64,000 bases of DNA from JAWLCA01 sp041687395 (GTDB lineage Bacteria; Pseudomonadota; Alphaproteobacteria; Rhodobacterales; Rhodobacteraceae): positions 1 to 64,000 of the forward strand of contig JAWLCA010000010.1 in NCBI GenBank assembly GCA_041687395.1, given 5' to 3'. A model generated the notes under the pieces. That model was not told where the DNA came from and made no database searches. It was given only the letters and a program-made list of their open reading frames with translations. Shown piece after piece: positions 43,159 to 50,942 of this stretch (positions within the stretch are counted from its first letter, which is position 1; the number at the start of each line of letters is the position of its first letter). The translations under genes and the position numbers were made by a program.

Positions 43159-43272
43159 ATACCGCGGGGAATCCCCAACCCATCTGCGCCCACCAAAGCC
43201 TATCGAATTGTGGAGGGTCAGCGAAAGTGGTCAGTGGGGCCCGAGCAGATGATTTGAGGGGAGGCGGACGTC

Positions 43273-43611
43273 ATGAAGAAAATCGAAGCGGTCATAAAGC
43301 CCTTCAAGCTCGACGAGGTGAAGGAAGCGCTGCAGGAGGCCGGTGTTCAGGGCCTGTCGGTGATCGAAGTGAAGGGGTTCGGCCGTCAGAAGGGCCATAC
43401 CGAGCTTTACCGCGGCGCCGAATATGTGGTGGACTTTCTGCCCAAGGTGAAGATCGAGGTGGTTCTGCCTGACGACATGGTGGATGCCGCCGTCGAGGCG
43501 ATCATCTCGGCCGCGCGCACAGACAAGATCGGCGACGGCAAGATCTTCGTGACCCCCGTCGAACAGATCATCCGCATCCGGACCGGAGAGACCGGCGAAG
43601 ACGCCGTCTGA
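43273..43611 (+). CDS. glnB: Nitrogen regulatory protein PII
   Basis: This 112-residue PII trimer subunit senses 2-oxoglutarate, ATP/ADP and glutamine state. Tyr51, the uridylylation site, is present in the T-loop (GHTELYRGAEYVVDFLPKVKIEVV). The C-terminal signature is KIGDGKIFVTPVEQIIRIRTGE. ATG 43273 follows GGGGAGGCGG. It is 52 bp upstream of glnA, whose activity and adenylylation it helps control. Confidence 0.97.
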   Translation: MKKIEAVIKPFKLDEVKEALQEAGVQGLSVIEVKGFGRQKGHTELYRGAEYVVDFLPKVKIEVVLPDDMVDAAVEAIISAARTDKIGDGKIFVTPVEQIIRIRTGETGEDAV

Positions 43612-43663
43612 CCGCCCCGCCCACATCACAAACAAGGCTCAATCGAAAAGGGATGAAGGCCAA

Positions 43664-45070
43664 ATGAGCACGGACAAGGTTCTCAAGCTTATCAAGGATG
43701 AAGACATCGAATATGTCGACATCCGCTTCACCGACCCACGCGGCAGGCTTCAGCACGTCACGGTCATGTCCGACCTGGTGGACGAGGAGTTCCTGGAGGA
43801 AGGCTTCATGTTCGACGGCTCGTCGATCGCCGGCTGGAAGTCGATCGACCAGTCCGACATGAAGCTTATGCCGGACACCGAAAGCGGATACATCGATCCG
43901 TTCTACGCCGAAAAGACACTCTGCCTGCACTGCAACGTCGTGGAGCCCGACACTGGCGAGCCGTATAGCCGCGACCCGCGTGGCACCGCCGTCAAGGCCG
44001 AGGCCTATCTGAAATCGACCGGCATTGGCGACACCGCCTATTTCGGGCCCGAGGCGGAATTCTTCATCTTCGACGACGTGCGCTTCAGCGTGAAGATGAA
44101 CAAGGTGTCCTACGAAATCGACGCGATCGACGGTGCCTGGAACAGCGACACCGAATACGAGATGGGCAACATGGGTCATCGCCCCGGCGTGAAGGGCGGC
44201 TATTTCCCGGTGAACCCGACCGACGCCGGTCAGGACATCCGAGGTGAGATGCTTTCGACCATGAAGCGCATGGGCATGAAGGTCGACAAGCACCATCACG
44301 AGGTTGCCAGCTGTCAGCACGAACTGGGAATGATCTTCGGCGGCCTGACCGAGCAGGGCGACAACATCCAGAAATACAAGTACGTGATCCACAACGTGGC
44401 GCACGCATATGGCCGCACGGCGACCTTCATGCCGAAGCCGATCAAGGGCGACAACGGCACGGGCATGCACGTGAACATGTCGATCTGGAAGGATGGCAAG
44501 CCGCTCTTCGCGGGCGACAAGTATGCCGACCTGAGCCAGGAGGCGCTGTGGTTCATCGGCGGTATCCTGAAGCACGCCAAGTCGCTGAACGCGATCACCA
44601 ACCCGTCCACCAACAGCTACAAGCGTCTGATCCCGGGCTTCGAGGCCCCGGTTCTGCGCGCCTACTCCGCCCGCAACCGCTCTGGCTGCGTGCGGATACC
44701 GTGGACCGAGAGCCCGAAAGCCAAGCGCGTCGAGGCGCGGTTCCCAGATCCGTCGGCGAACCCCTATCTGTGCTTTGCTGCACTGCTTATGGCTGGCCTT
44801 GACGGGATCAAGAACAAGATCGATCCCGGCCCGGCATCGGACAAGGATCTGTACGACCTGCCTCCGGAAGAGCTGGCGGAAATTCCGACCGTCTGCGGAT
44901 CGCTGCGCGAGGCGCTGGAATCTCTGGCGGCCGACCATGACTTCCTGCTGGCGGGCGACGTGTTCACCAAGGACCAGCTTGAGGGCTACATGGCGCTGAA
45001 GTGGGAAGAGGTTTACGCCTACGAGCACACGCCGCACCCGGTGGAATACCAGTACTACTATTCTTGCTGA
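43664..45070 (+). CDS. glnA: Glutamine synthetase, type I
   Basis: This 468-residue GSI makes glutamine from glutamate and ammonia with ATP. Blocks are MFDGSSIAGWKSIDQSDM, FGPEAEFFIFDDV, VASCQHELGMIFGGL, KPIKGDNGTGMHVNMSIWKDGKPLFAGD, NPSTNSYKRLIPGFEAPV and SARNRSGCVRIPW. The adenylylation Tyr lies in DLYDLPPEE near residue 396, so covalent control by GlnE with PII is expected. It forms the glnBA operon and is followed by a terminator. Confidence 0.97.
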   Translation: MSTDKVLKLIKDEDIEYVDIRFTDPRGRLQHVTVMSDLVDEEFLEEGFMFDGSSIAGWKSIDQSDMKLMPDTESGYIDPFYAEKTLCLHCNVVEPDTGEPYSRDPRGTAVKAEAYLKSTGIGDTAYFGPEAEFFIFDDVRFSVKMNKVSYEIDAIDGAWNSDTEYEMGNMGHRPGVKGGYFPVNPTDAGQDIRGEMLSTMKRMGMKVDKHHHEVASCQHELGMIFGGLTEQGDNIQKYKYVIHNVAHAYGRTATFMPKPIKGDNGTGMHVNMSIWKDGKPLFAGDKYADLSQEALWFIGGILKHAKSLNAITNPSTNSYKRLIPGFEAPVLRAYSARNRSGCVRIPWTESPKAKRVEARFPDPSANPYLCFAALLMAGLDGIKNKIDPGPASDKDLYDLPPEELAEIPTVCGSLREALESLAADHDFLLAGDVFTKDQLEGYMALKWEEVYAYEHTPHPVEYQYYYSC

Positions 45071-45089
45071 GGCTGCAGCCGACTGATGG

Positions 45090-45114
45090 AAAGGGGCGCC
45101 TTCGGGCGCCCCTT
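45090..45114 (+). terminator. Rho-independent terminator of glnBA
   Basis: AAAGGGGCGCC, loop TTC, and GGCGCCCCTTT form an 11-bp stem. It begins 19 bp after the glnA stop and ends in a short T run; the DUF3445 gene converges from the other side. Confidence 0.85.
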
Positions 45115-45128
45115 TGCGTTCTGGCGCC

Positions 45129-45923
45129 TCACAGCGCGGGCGCGTGGCCGAGGGGGTGTTCGGCCATTGCGGCCGCCTGATCCCGGGTCAGCAGATCGCG
45201 GTGGATCAGGTAGGTGTGGATCGAAAAGACCACCGCCGCCGTTTCGGGAAGGCGCAGCAGGCACTGACGCTCTGACCGGATATAGGCCGCCTCGCGGCGC
45301 GCCGGGGGGCGGCGGGCGGCTTCGGTTTTGGGGTGATGCAGGATCGGGTCTTCGTAGAGCAGCGCGTTCGCCCGCCACATCGGGCGGTCGGGGTGGATCG
45401 CGTCGAACAGGCGCTGGACGCGGCGTGCCATGTCGGCGTCGTAGCTGCCCACCGGCTCGTGGATGCGGATCAGGGGGCGCAGGAACTTCTCGGACAGCGT
45501 CCAGCTGGCGGGGAAGCACAGGATCGCGCCGGTCAGGACGTGTTCCTCGCCGCGCTTCTCCATCAGGCAGAGGTCTTCCTGCACCAGGCGGCCGAGGGTC
45601 AGGAGCGGCTGGGCAGGATCGACCGTCACGGTGGCGCCGTCGGGGCGGGTCACGCGGTCGCCGTCGATCCGGAAGCCGAGGCCAGGGAGGCTGGGCAGGA
45701 TCGTGGCGAGGAGTTCCCGGGCGGCCGGCAGGGCGGCGGGGTCGAGGGCGTGGACGTCCTGGAGCCGTTCGGAAATCAGGCGGTCGCGTTCGGCCATCTG
45801 GCCCGCGTAGCTGTCCTCGACCCGCAGCCAGTCCGCGGGGTCGAGGGGCTGGGTGCCGGGGAGGCGGCGGGTTTTCTGGTCGGCCCAGGGGGCGAAGGGC
45901 AGGTGCGCGTTCAGGACGGTCAT
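45129..45923 (-). CDS. DUF3445 haem-dependent oxidative N-demethylase-like protein
   Basis: The 264-residue product from ATG 45923 (MTVLNAHLPFAPWADQ) shows DUF3445 features: LISERLQDVHALDPAALPAARELL, LVQEDLCLMEKRGEEHVLTGAILCFPASWTLSEKFLRPLIRIHEPVGSYDADMARRVQRLFDAIHPDRPMWRANALLYED and RSERQCLLRLPETAAVVFSIHTYL. Characterised members use haem with a PAS-like fold to demethylate dimethylamine. Members elsewhere have partner subunits, absent here. An in-frame upstream ATG at 46001 falls in the 74-bp repeat and is rejected. Confidence 0.85.
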   Translation of the reverse strand: MTVLNAHLPFAPWADQKTRRLPGTQPLDPADWLRVEDSYAGQMAERDRLISERLQDVHALDPAALPAARELLATILPSLPGLGFRIDGDRVTRPDGATVTVDPAQPLLTLGRLVQEDLCLMEKRGEEHVLTGAILCFPASWTLSEKFLRPLIRIHEPVGSYDADMARRVQRLFDAIHPDRPMWRANALLYEDPILHHPKTEAARRPPARREAAYIRSERQCLLRLPETAAVVFSIHTYLIHRDLLTRDQAAAMAEHPLGHAPAL

Positions 45924-45986
45924 GGGCGCTGTTCTAGACCCGCGGGGCGTGCCTGGGAAGACCGGATCGACGGGCCTTGGCAGGGA

Positions 45987-46060
45987 TGTGCACGCGTGCA
46001 CAAAACTTCAAGGCATTGAAATCGCTATAAATCGCGATTTTTGTTTACCTGCCCTTAACT
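45987..46060 (-). repeat. 74-bp intergenic repeat, copy 2 (inverted)
   Basis: Read on the minus strand it runs from 46060 (AGTTAAGGGCAGGTAAACAA) to the perfect palindrome TGTGCACGCGTGCACA at 45987-46002. It begins 13 bp after the der stop codon and is 63 bp upstream of the DUF3445 start. The first 24 positions are nearly identical to copy 1; the middle (TATAGCG, TTTCAATG, CTTGA) matches copy 3. Confidence 0.85.
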
Positions 46061-46073
46061 CCGTGCACGCCGG

Positions 46074-47534
46074 TCAGCTCTTGTACGCGGGCTTTCCCAG
46101 ATGCTTGCGCAGGCGCGAGGGCGTGGAGTGCTTGCGGTCCTTGAACGGGTTCTGCGACGACTGGCTGCGCAGCGTCAGGCGGATCGGGGTGCCGGGCATA
46201 TCAAAGGCCTCTCGCAGGCCGTTGACCAGATAGCGCCGGTAGGCCTCGGGCATCTTTTCGGGGTGCGAACACATCACCACGAAGCCTGGCGGGCGGGTCT
46301 TCACCTGCGTCATGTAGCGCAGCTTGATCCGCCGGCCGCCGGGCGCGGGGGGCGGGTGCGCCTCGGTCATGGCGCCGAGCCACTGGTTCAGCTTGGCGGT
46401 GGTGATGCGACGGTTCCAGACCTCGTGCGCCTTCAGCACGGCCTCGTGCAGCCGGTCGAGGCCCCTGCCCGTCTTGGCCGACACGGTCACCAGCGGCGCG
46501 CCGCGTAGCTGCGGCAGCAGACGGTCGAAGGCCTGCTTCAGTTCAACGAGCTTGCCCTGCCGGTCGCCTTCCAGATCCCACTTGTTCACGGCCACAACGA
46601 CGGCGCGCCCCTCGGTCTCGGCGAAATCGGCGATGCGCAGATCCTGCTGCTCGAAGGGGATCTCCACATCCAGCAGCACGACCACCACCTCGGCAAACCG
46701 CACGGCGCGCAGGCCATCGGCGACCGAAAGCTTTTCGACCTTGTCCTGAACCTTTGCACGCTTGCGCATGCCGGCGGTGTCAAAGATACGTACCGGGGTG
46801 CCGTCCCACCGTGTCGCGACCGAAATCGCGTCGCGGGTGATCCCGGCTTCCGGGCCGGTCAGCAGGCGATCCTCGCCCAGGATGCGGTTGACCAGCGTGG
46901 ACTTGCCCGCGTTGGGTCGGCCGATGACGGCGATCTGAAGCGGCCGGGCGGCGGTGGGGGCGCGGGGGCCATCCTCGTCGCCCTCGGTGACGTCGACGTC
47001 CACCTCTGGCGCATCAACGGCGGCGGCCTGTTCGTCGAAGGCATCCGCGATGGGGCGCAGGCGCTGATACAGCTCCTCCATCCCCTCGCCATGTTCTGCC
47101 GAAAGCTGGATCGGTTCACCCAGACCCAGCGAATAGGCCTCCATCGCGCCGGCGGCCCCGGCGTTGCCCTCGGCCTTGTTGGCGGCGAGGATCACATGGG
47201 CGGAGCGGCGGCGCAGGATTTCTCCGAACACCTCGTCCGCGGGCAGCACGCCCGCGCGGGCGTCGATCAGGAACAGGCAGACATCGGCGGCATCGACCGC
47301 GCGTTCGGTAAGCTTGCGCATCCGGCCCTGCAGGCTTTCGTCGGTCGCCTCTTCCAGCCCGGCGGTGTCGATCACGGTGAACTTCAGGTCGCCCAGCCGC
47401 GCCGCCCCTTCGCGCAAGTCACGCGTGACGCCGGGCTGGTCGTCGACCAGCGCCAGCTTCTTGCCGACGAGGCGGTTGAACAGCGTCGATTTCCCCACGT
47501 TGGGGCGGCCGACGATGGCGAGGGTGAAGCTCAT
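46074..47534 (-). CDS. der: Ribosome biogenesis GTPase Der (EngA)
   Basis: This 486-residue protein has two tandem GTPase domains. The first P-loop is GRPNVGKSTLFN (8-19) with DTAGLEEA and NKAEG; the second is GRPNAGKSTLVN near 210 with DTAGMRKRAKV and NKWDLE. The C-terminal KH-like domain is KLNQWLGAMTEAHPPPAPGGRRIKLRYMTQVKTRPPGFVV. Der acts in 50S maturation. It is downstream of bamB and the YfgM-like gene, the same order as yfgM-bamB-der in E. coli. Confidence 0.96.
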   Translation of the reverse strand: MSFTLAIVGRPNVGKSTLFNRLVGKKLALVDDQPGVTRDLREGAARLGDLKFTVIDTAGLEEATDESLQGRMRKLTERAVDAADVCLFLIDARAGVLPADEVFGEILRRRSAHVILAANKAEGNAGAAGAMEAYSLGLGEPIQLSAEHGEGMEELYQRLRPIADAFDEQAAAVDAPEVDVDVTEGDEDGPRAPTAARPLQIAVIGRPNAGKSTLVNRILGEDRLLTGPEAGITRDAISVATRWDGTPVRIFDTAGMRKRAKVQDKVEKLSVADGLRAVRFAEVVVVLLDVEIPFEQQDLRIADFAETEGRAVVVAVNKWDLEGDRQGKLVELKQAFDRLLPQLRGAPLVTVSAKTGRGLDRLHEAVLKAHEVWNRRITTAKLNQWLGAMTEAHPPPAPGGRRIKLRYMTQVKTRPPGFVVMCSHPEKMPEAYRRYLVNGLREAFDMPGTPIRLTLRSQSSQNPFKDRKHSTPSRLRKHLGKPAYKS

Positions 47535-47583
47535 GGCGGGTCTTTCCGGTGGTTCCGACCCGCCCCCTTACACGGCTTTGCCC

Positions 47584-48897
47584 CTATCGGAAAGCGTGAA
47601 GCTGCCCGTTCTGCGACACGACATACATCGCGCCGCCCACGACGATGGGCGTGGTAGCCGCGCCGCCCGGGATCTCGGTCGTCGTGACCAGCGCACCCGA
47701 GGCCGGGTCGTAGCCGCGCAACAGCCCGTCGCTGGAGGCAAGCCAGATCCGCCCGCCCGCAAGGGTCGGGCCGTGATGGGCGTAGATCGCATTGCGGCGG
47801 CGTTCGCGTTCGCGCACGAAATAGGGCAGATCGACCGCCCAGATCAGTTCGCCGGTGCCGGCGTTCAGGCGCACGAGCTGCCCCTCGTCCGACACGAGGA
47901 ACAGCGAGCCGCCGACCGGCCAGACCGGGCCATAGGCGCCTTCGCGCGCGGTCCAGCGCTGCTGGCCGTCGGCGGCCGACAGCGCCATCACGCGCCCGGT
48001 GGCGTTGCCCACATAGAGCGTGTCACCCACCACCACCGGGTCGCCGGTGATGTCGCGCACGCTGCCCCAGGCGCGGCCGAGGCGGGTGCCGGCGACGGCG
48101 GTGCGCCATTCGGTTTCGCCGGTGGTCAGGTTCGCGCCGACCAGTTCACCGCTGGGCAGAGGCAGTATGACGGTGTTGCCGGAATAGCCGGGCGCCGCGC
48201 GCCCGGCAAAGGACGAGGCGCTGGGAACGCCGGTGATTTCCCACCGGACGCGGCCGTCGCGCACGTCGATCCCGCGGGCCACGCTGTCGTTCGACACCAC
48301 GTGCACCATGCCGCCCGAGACCGCCGGGGCCGCCGTCACCGGCGCCTCGAACCGCTGGGTCCAGCGTTCCGCGCCGGTGGCGGGATCAAGGGCGACCAGC
48401 CGGCCGAAGCCGGTGGTCACGAACAGCGTGCCCTCGCCGATCGCCAGCCCGCCGCCAGAGGCGTTGGGGTTGCGTTCGCCTGCGGGGGTGATGTCACGCG
48501 ACCACAGCGTCTCGCCGTTCAGGCCGGTGGCGGTGACGGTGGCGCGCGAGTCCAGCGTGAAGATGCGCCCGCCCGAGATCACCGGCTCGGCGGTGATGCG
48601 GAACTGCCGGCTCTCGCCCGCGCCGATGTTTGCCGACCAGATGCGTTGCGGCGTGGCCGACAGCGCGGGGTGCGCACGCCGCTGGGCCGAGGTGCCGCCG
48701 CGCTGCGCCCATTCGGACAGGTTCGACATCGCCGGCAGGCTGATCGGCTGCGCCGCGCCCGCGGGGCCGTCGGGCACCTGCTGCGGCGCGCCTTCGCGCA
48801 GGTCCAGCCGCTCGCCCTCCAGGATCAGTTCACGCTCGCTGCAGCCGGCGATCATCGCGGCGCAGATCAGCGCGCCTACTGCATGGGTCAGCTTCAC
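47584..48897 (-). CDS. bamB: BamB-like outer-membrane assembly lipoprotein
   Basis: This product of about 437 residues is a PQQ-type beta-propeller with a lipoprotein signal (KLTHAVGALICAAMIAGC, Cys lipidated). Repeated blades are visible: GRIFTLDSRATVTATGLNGETLWSRD, GTLFVTTGFGRLVALDPATGAERWTQ and DTLYVGNATGRVMALSAADGQQRWTA. BamB helps BamA insert outer-membrane proteins. GTG 48897 gives a compact signal peptide and has GAGAGGAAGGG upstream. ATG 48942, 4 bases after the stop of the preceding gene, is the alternative and would add an Arg-rich leader. Confidence 0.88.
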   Translation of the reverse strand: MKLTHAVGALICAAMIAGCSERELILEGERLDLREGAPQQVPDGPAGAAQPISLPAMSNLSEWAQRGGTSAQRRAHPALSATPQRIWSANIGAGESRQFRITAEPVISGGRIFTLDSRATVTATGLNGETLWSRDITPAGERNPNASGGGLAIGEGTLFVTTGFGRLVALDPATGAERWTQRFEAPVTAAPAVSGGMVHVVSNDSVARGIDVRDGRVRWEITGVPSASSFAGRAAPGYSGNTVILPLPSGELVGANLTTGETEWRTAVAGTRLGRAWGSVRDITGDPVVVGDTLYVGNATGRVMALSAADGQQRWTAREGAYGPVWPVGGSLFLVSDEGQLVRLNAGTGELIWAVDLPYFVRERERRRNAIYAHHGPTLAGGRIWLASSDGLLRGYDPASGALVTTTEIPGGAATTPIVVGGAMYVVSQNGQLHAFR

Positions 48898-48946
48898 GGC
48901 TCTTGCCCTTCCTCTCGCACGGCGCGTCGCCCGGCCGGTCATTGCC

Positions 48947-49603
48947 TCATCCCGCCGGGATCGGTTCCGCACCCAGCACCACCATCAACTGAGACGCGCG
49001 GCTGCGCAAGCCCGCGGTTGCCTCGGGTTCGTTCATGATGTCGCGCAGGATCTGCACCGCGCCGTCGCGGTCGCCCGCCTCGATCCGCAGCACGGCCATC
49101 TGTTCCATCGCCAGCGGCCGGAACGGCACGCCGGGCTGCGACAGGCCGGCCAGCGCCGCCTCGCGTTCCGCCAGCGGCAGGTCGGTGCCGCCGATGATCA
49201 CGCGCTTCAGCGTGGCGAGCTGGCGGTAGCTTTGAGGGAGCGCGTTGTCCTCGGCCAGGGCCTGAAGCTCTGCCAGGGCGGTGGCGCGGTCCTGCTGCTC
49301 CAGCGCCGTCGACGCCGTCAGCAGCCGCAGGATCGCCAGTTGCGGCCCGTCGGCGGGGATCGTCTCCAGCGCCGCCAGCCGCGCGGCCGGGTCGTCGGCA
49401 TCCAGCGCCGTCAGAAGGGCGTCACCGAACGCCTGGGCTGCCGCGGCATCGCGCGCCTTGCGCCATTCGTTCCAGGCCGCGCCGCCCACGATCAGCACGA
49501 CCAGCAGAAGGCCGATCCAGCCGTAGCGGCGCAGGTATCCGAAAAGCCGGTCGCGGCGGACCTCTTCGGTCACTTCGTCGATGAAACTGTCGGGATTGCT
49601 CAC
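48947..49603 (-). CDS. YfgM-like membrane-anchored TPR protein
   Basis: The product is 218 residues from GTG 49603. A short cytoplasmic tail (SFIDEVTEEVRRDRLFGYLRRYG) precedes one membrane helix (WIGLLLVVLIVGGAAW, about 30-45). A periplasmic alpha-helical TPR region follows (AAAQAFGDALLTALDADDPAARLAALETIPADGPQLAILRLLTASTALEQQDRATALAEL). This is the TPR_21/YfgM architecture linked to SecYEG and the periplasmic chaperones. It is first in the operon with bamB and der. Confidence 0.85.
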   Translation of the reverse strand: MSNPDSFIDEVTEEVRRDRLFGYLRRYGWIGLLLVVLIVGGAAWNEWRKARDAAAAQAFGDALLTALDADDPAARLAALETIPADGPQLAILRLLTASTALEQQDRATALAELQALAEDNALPQSYRQLATLKRVIIGGTDLPLAEREAALAGLSQPGVPFRPLAMEQMAVLRIEAGDRDGAVQILRDIMNEPEATAGLRSRASQLMVVLGAEPIPAG

Positions 49604-49820
49604 ACGATGCTCCTGAGGTGTCGCGCCCGTCTTACACGGCCCCACCCCGGCTTGCCAAGACCTTGCCCGGTTTGCCCGCGTCGTAACGTCACGCTTGTGA
49701 AAATGGCTTCCCCGGTGCATCTGACGCGCACGCTGCACCGTATTCTTCTTGATGCTTGGCGTATGCGCCGGCTTCGCCTATTTTTCAAGGCAGCGGTGTC
49801 CGGACACCGTGCGAGGTGAC

Positions 49821-50942
49821 ATGAGACTGTTTCCCATCCTGACCGCGGCCCTGGTCTCGGCGGTGCTTTACCTGCTGATCATGGAGCGGCCGTCGGTGCT
49901 AGCCTTCGCCGGCATGACGCCGGAGCCTGTGGCCGATCAATCCGCGCCTGCACCCACGGCGACGCTGGCGCAGGACGCGGCGGCGACGGAAGAGGTTGCA
50001 ATCGCTGTCGTGGCGATGCGGTCGGTCGCGCAGTCGGTGGACAGCGCGGTGCGGGTCCGCGGCCGGACCGAAGCCGCACGTCAGGTCGACGTGCGCGCGG
50101 AAACCTCGGGCCTCGTGATCTCCGATCCGCTGCGGCGGGGGGCCGAGGTCGCGGCGGGCGACGTGCTCTGCGAACTTTCCCCCGGCACGCGCCAGGCCAT
50201 GCTGGCCGAGGCCGAGGCGCGGCTGGCCGAGGCGCAGATCAACTTTCGTGCAGCGGACCGGCTGGCGCAGGACGGCTTTGCCTCGGAGACCCGCGCCGCC
50301 CAGGCCCGCGCGGCGCTGCAATCGGCCGAGGCGGCCGTCGACGCCGCGCAGACCGAGATCGAGCGCCTGACGCTCCGCGCGCCCTTTGACGGCCTGCTGG
50401 AATCCGATGCCGCCGAGACGGGGACGCTGCTGCAACCCGGTGGCCATTGCGCCACGATCATCCAGCTCGACCCGATCAAGCTGGTGGGATTCGTGCCCGA
50501 GACTGAGGTTTCGCGGATCTCGGTCGGGGCGATGGCGGGCGCCCGGCTGACGACGGGGCAGGAGATCACGGGACGGGTCACCTTTCTGTCGCGGGCCGCC
50601 GATCCGGCGACACGAACCTTTCGCGTCGATGTCACCGTTCCCAACCCCGATGGGGCCATCCGCGACGGCCAGACGGTGGAGATCCTGATCGCGGCCCAGG
50701 GCGTCTCGGCGCACCTCGTGCCGTCCTCGGCTTTGACTCTGGACGATGACGGCCGGCTTGGCCTGCGCCTAGTGGCCGAGGATGACCGGGCGCGCTTCGT
50801 GCCGGTGGACCTTTTGCGCGACACCACCGAAGGGGTATGGGTCACCGGCCTGCCCGACGAAGCGGCGGTGATCGTGGTCGGGCATGAATACGTCACCGAC
50901 GGGGTGGCCGTGCAGCCCACATGGCGCGAGGCGGGGCAATGA
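49821..50942 (+). CDS. RND efflux periplasmic adaptor (HlyD/MFP)
   Basis: This 373-residue adaptor has an N-terminal membrane anchor (FPILTAALVSAVLYLLIM), a barrel-sandwich domain (VRGRTEAARQVDVRAETSGLVISDPLRRGAEVAAGDVLCEL), a coiled-coil hairpin (AEAEARLAEAQINFRAADRLAQDGFASETRAAQARAALQSAEAAVDAAQTEI) and a membrane-proximal beta domain. It links the permease to an outer-membrane channel. It overlaps the permease gene by ATGA at 50939-50942. No TolC gene is nearby. Confidence 0.92.
   Translation: MRLFPILTAALVSAVLYLLIMERPSVLAFAGMTPEPVADQSAPAPTATLAQDAAATEEVAIAVVAMRSVAQSVDSAVRVRGRTEAARQVDVRAETSGLVISDPLRRGAEVAAGDVLCELSPGTRQAMLAEAEARLAEAQINFRAADRLAQDGFASETRAAQARAALQSAEAAVDAAQTEIERLTLRAPFDGLLESDAAETGTLLQPGGHCATIIQLDPIKLVGFVPETEVSRISVGAMAGARLTTGQEITGRVTFLSRAADPATRTFRVDVTVPNPDGAIRDGQTVEILIAAQGVSAHLVPSSALTLDDDGRLGLRLVAEDDRARFVPVDLLRDTTEGVWVTGLPDEAAVIVVGHEYVTDGVAVQPTWREAGQ

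Noticed and set aside
43200..43260. Possible RpoN -24/-12 promoter before glnB
   Set aside because: GG and GC pairs with the required 10-base spacing could not be found; an NtrC-like dyad with an ordinary promoter is more likely.
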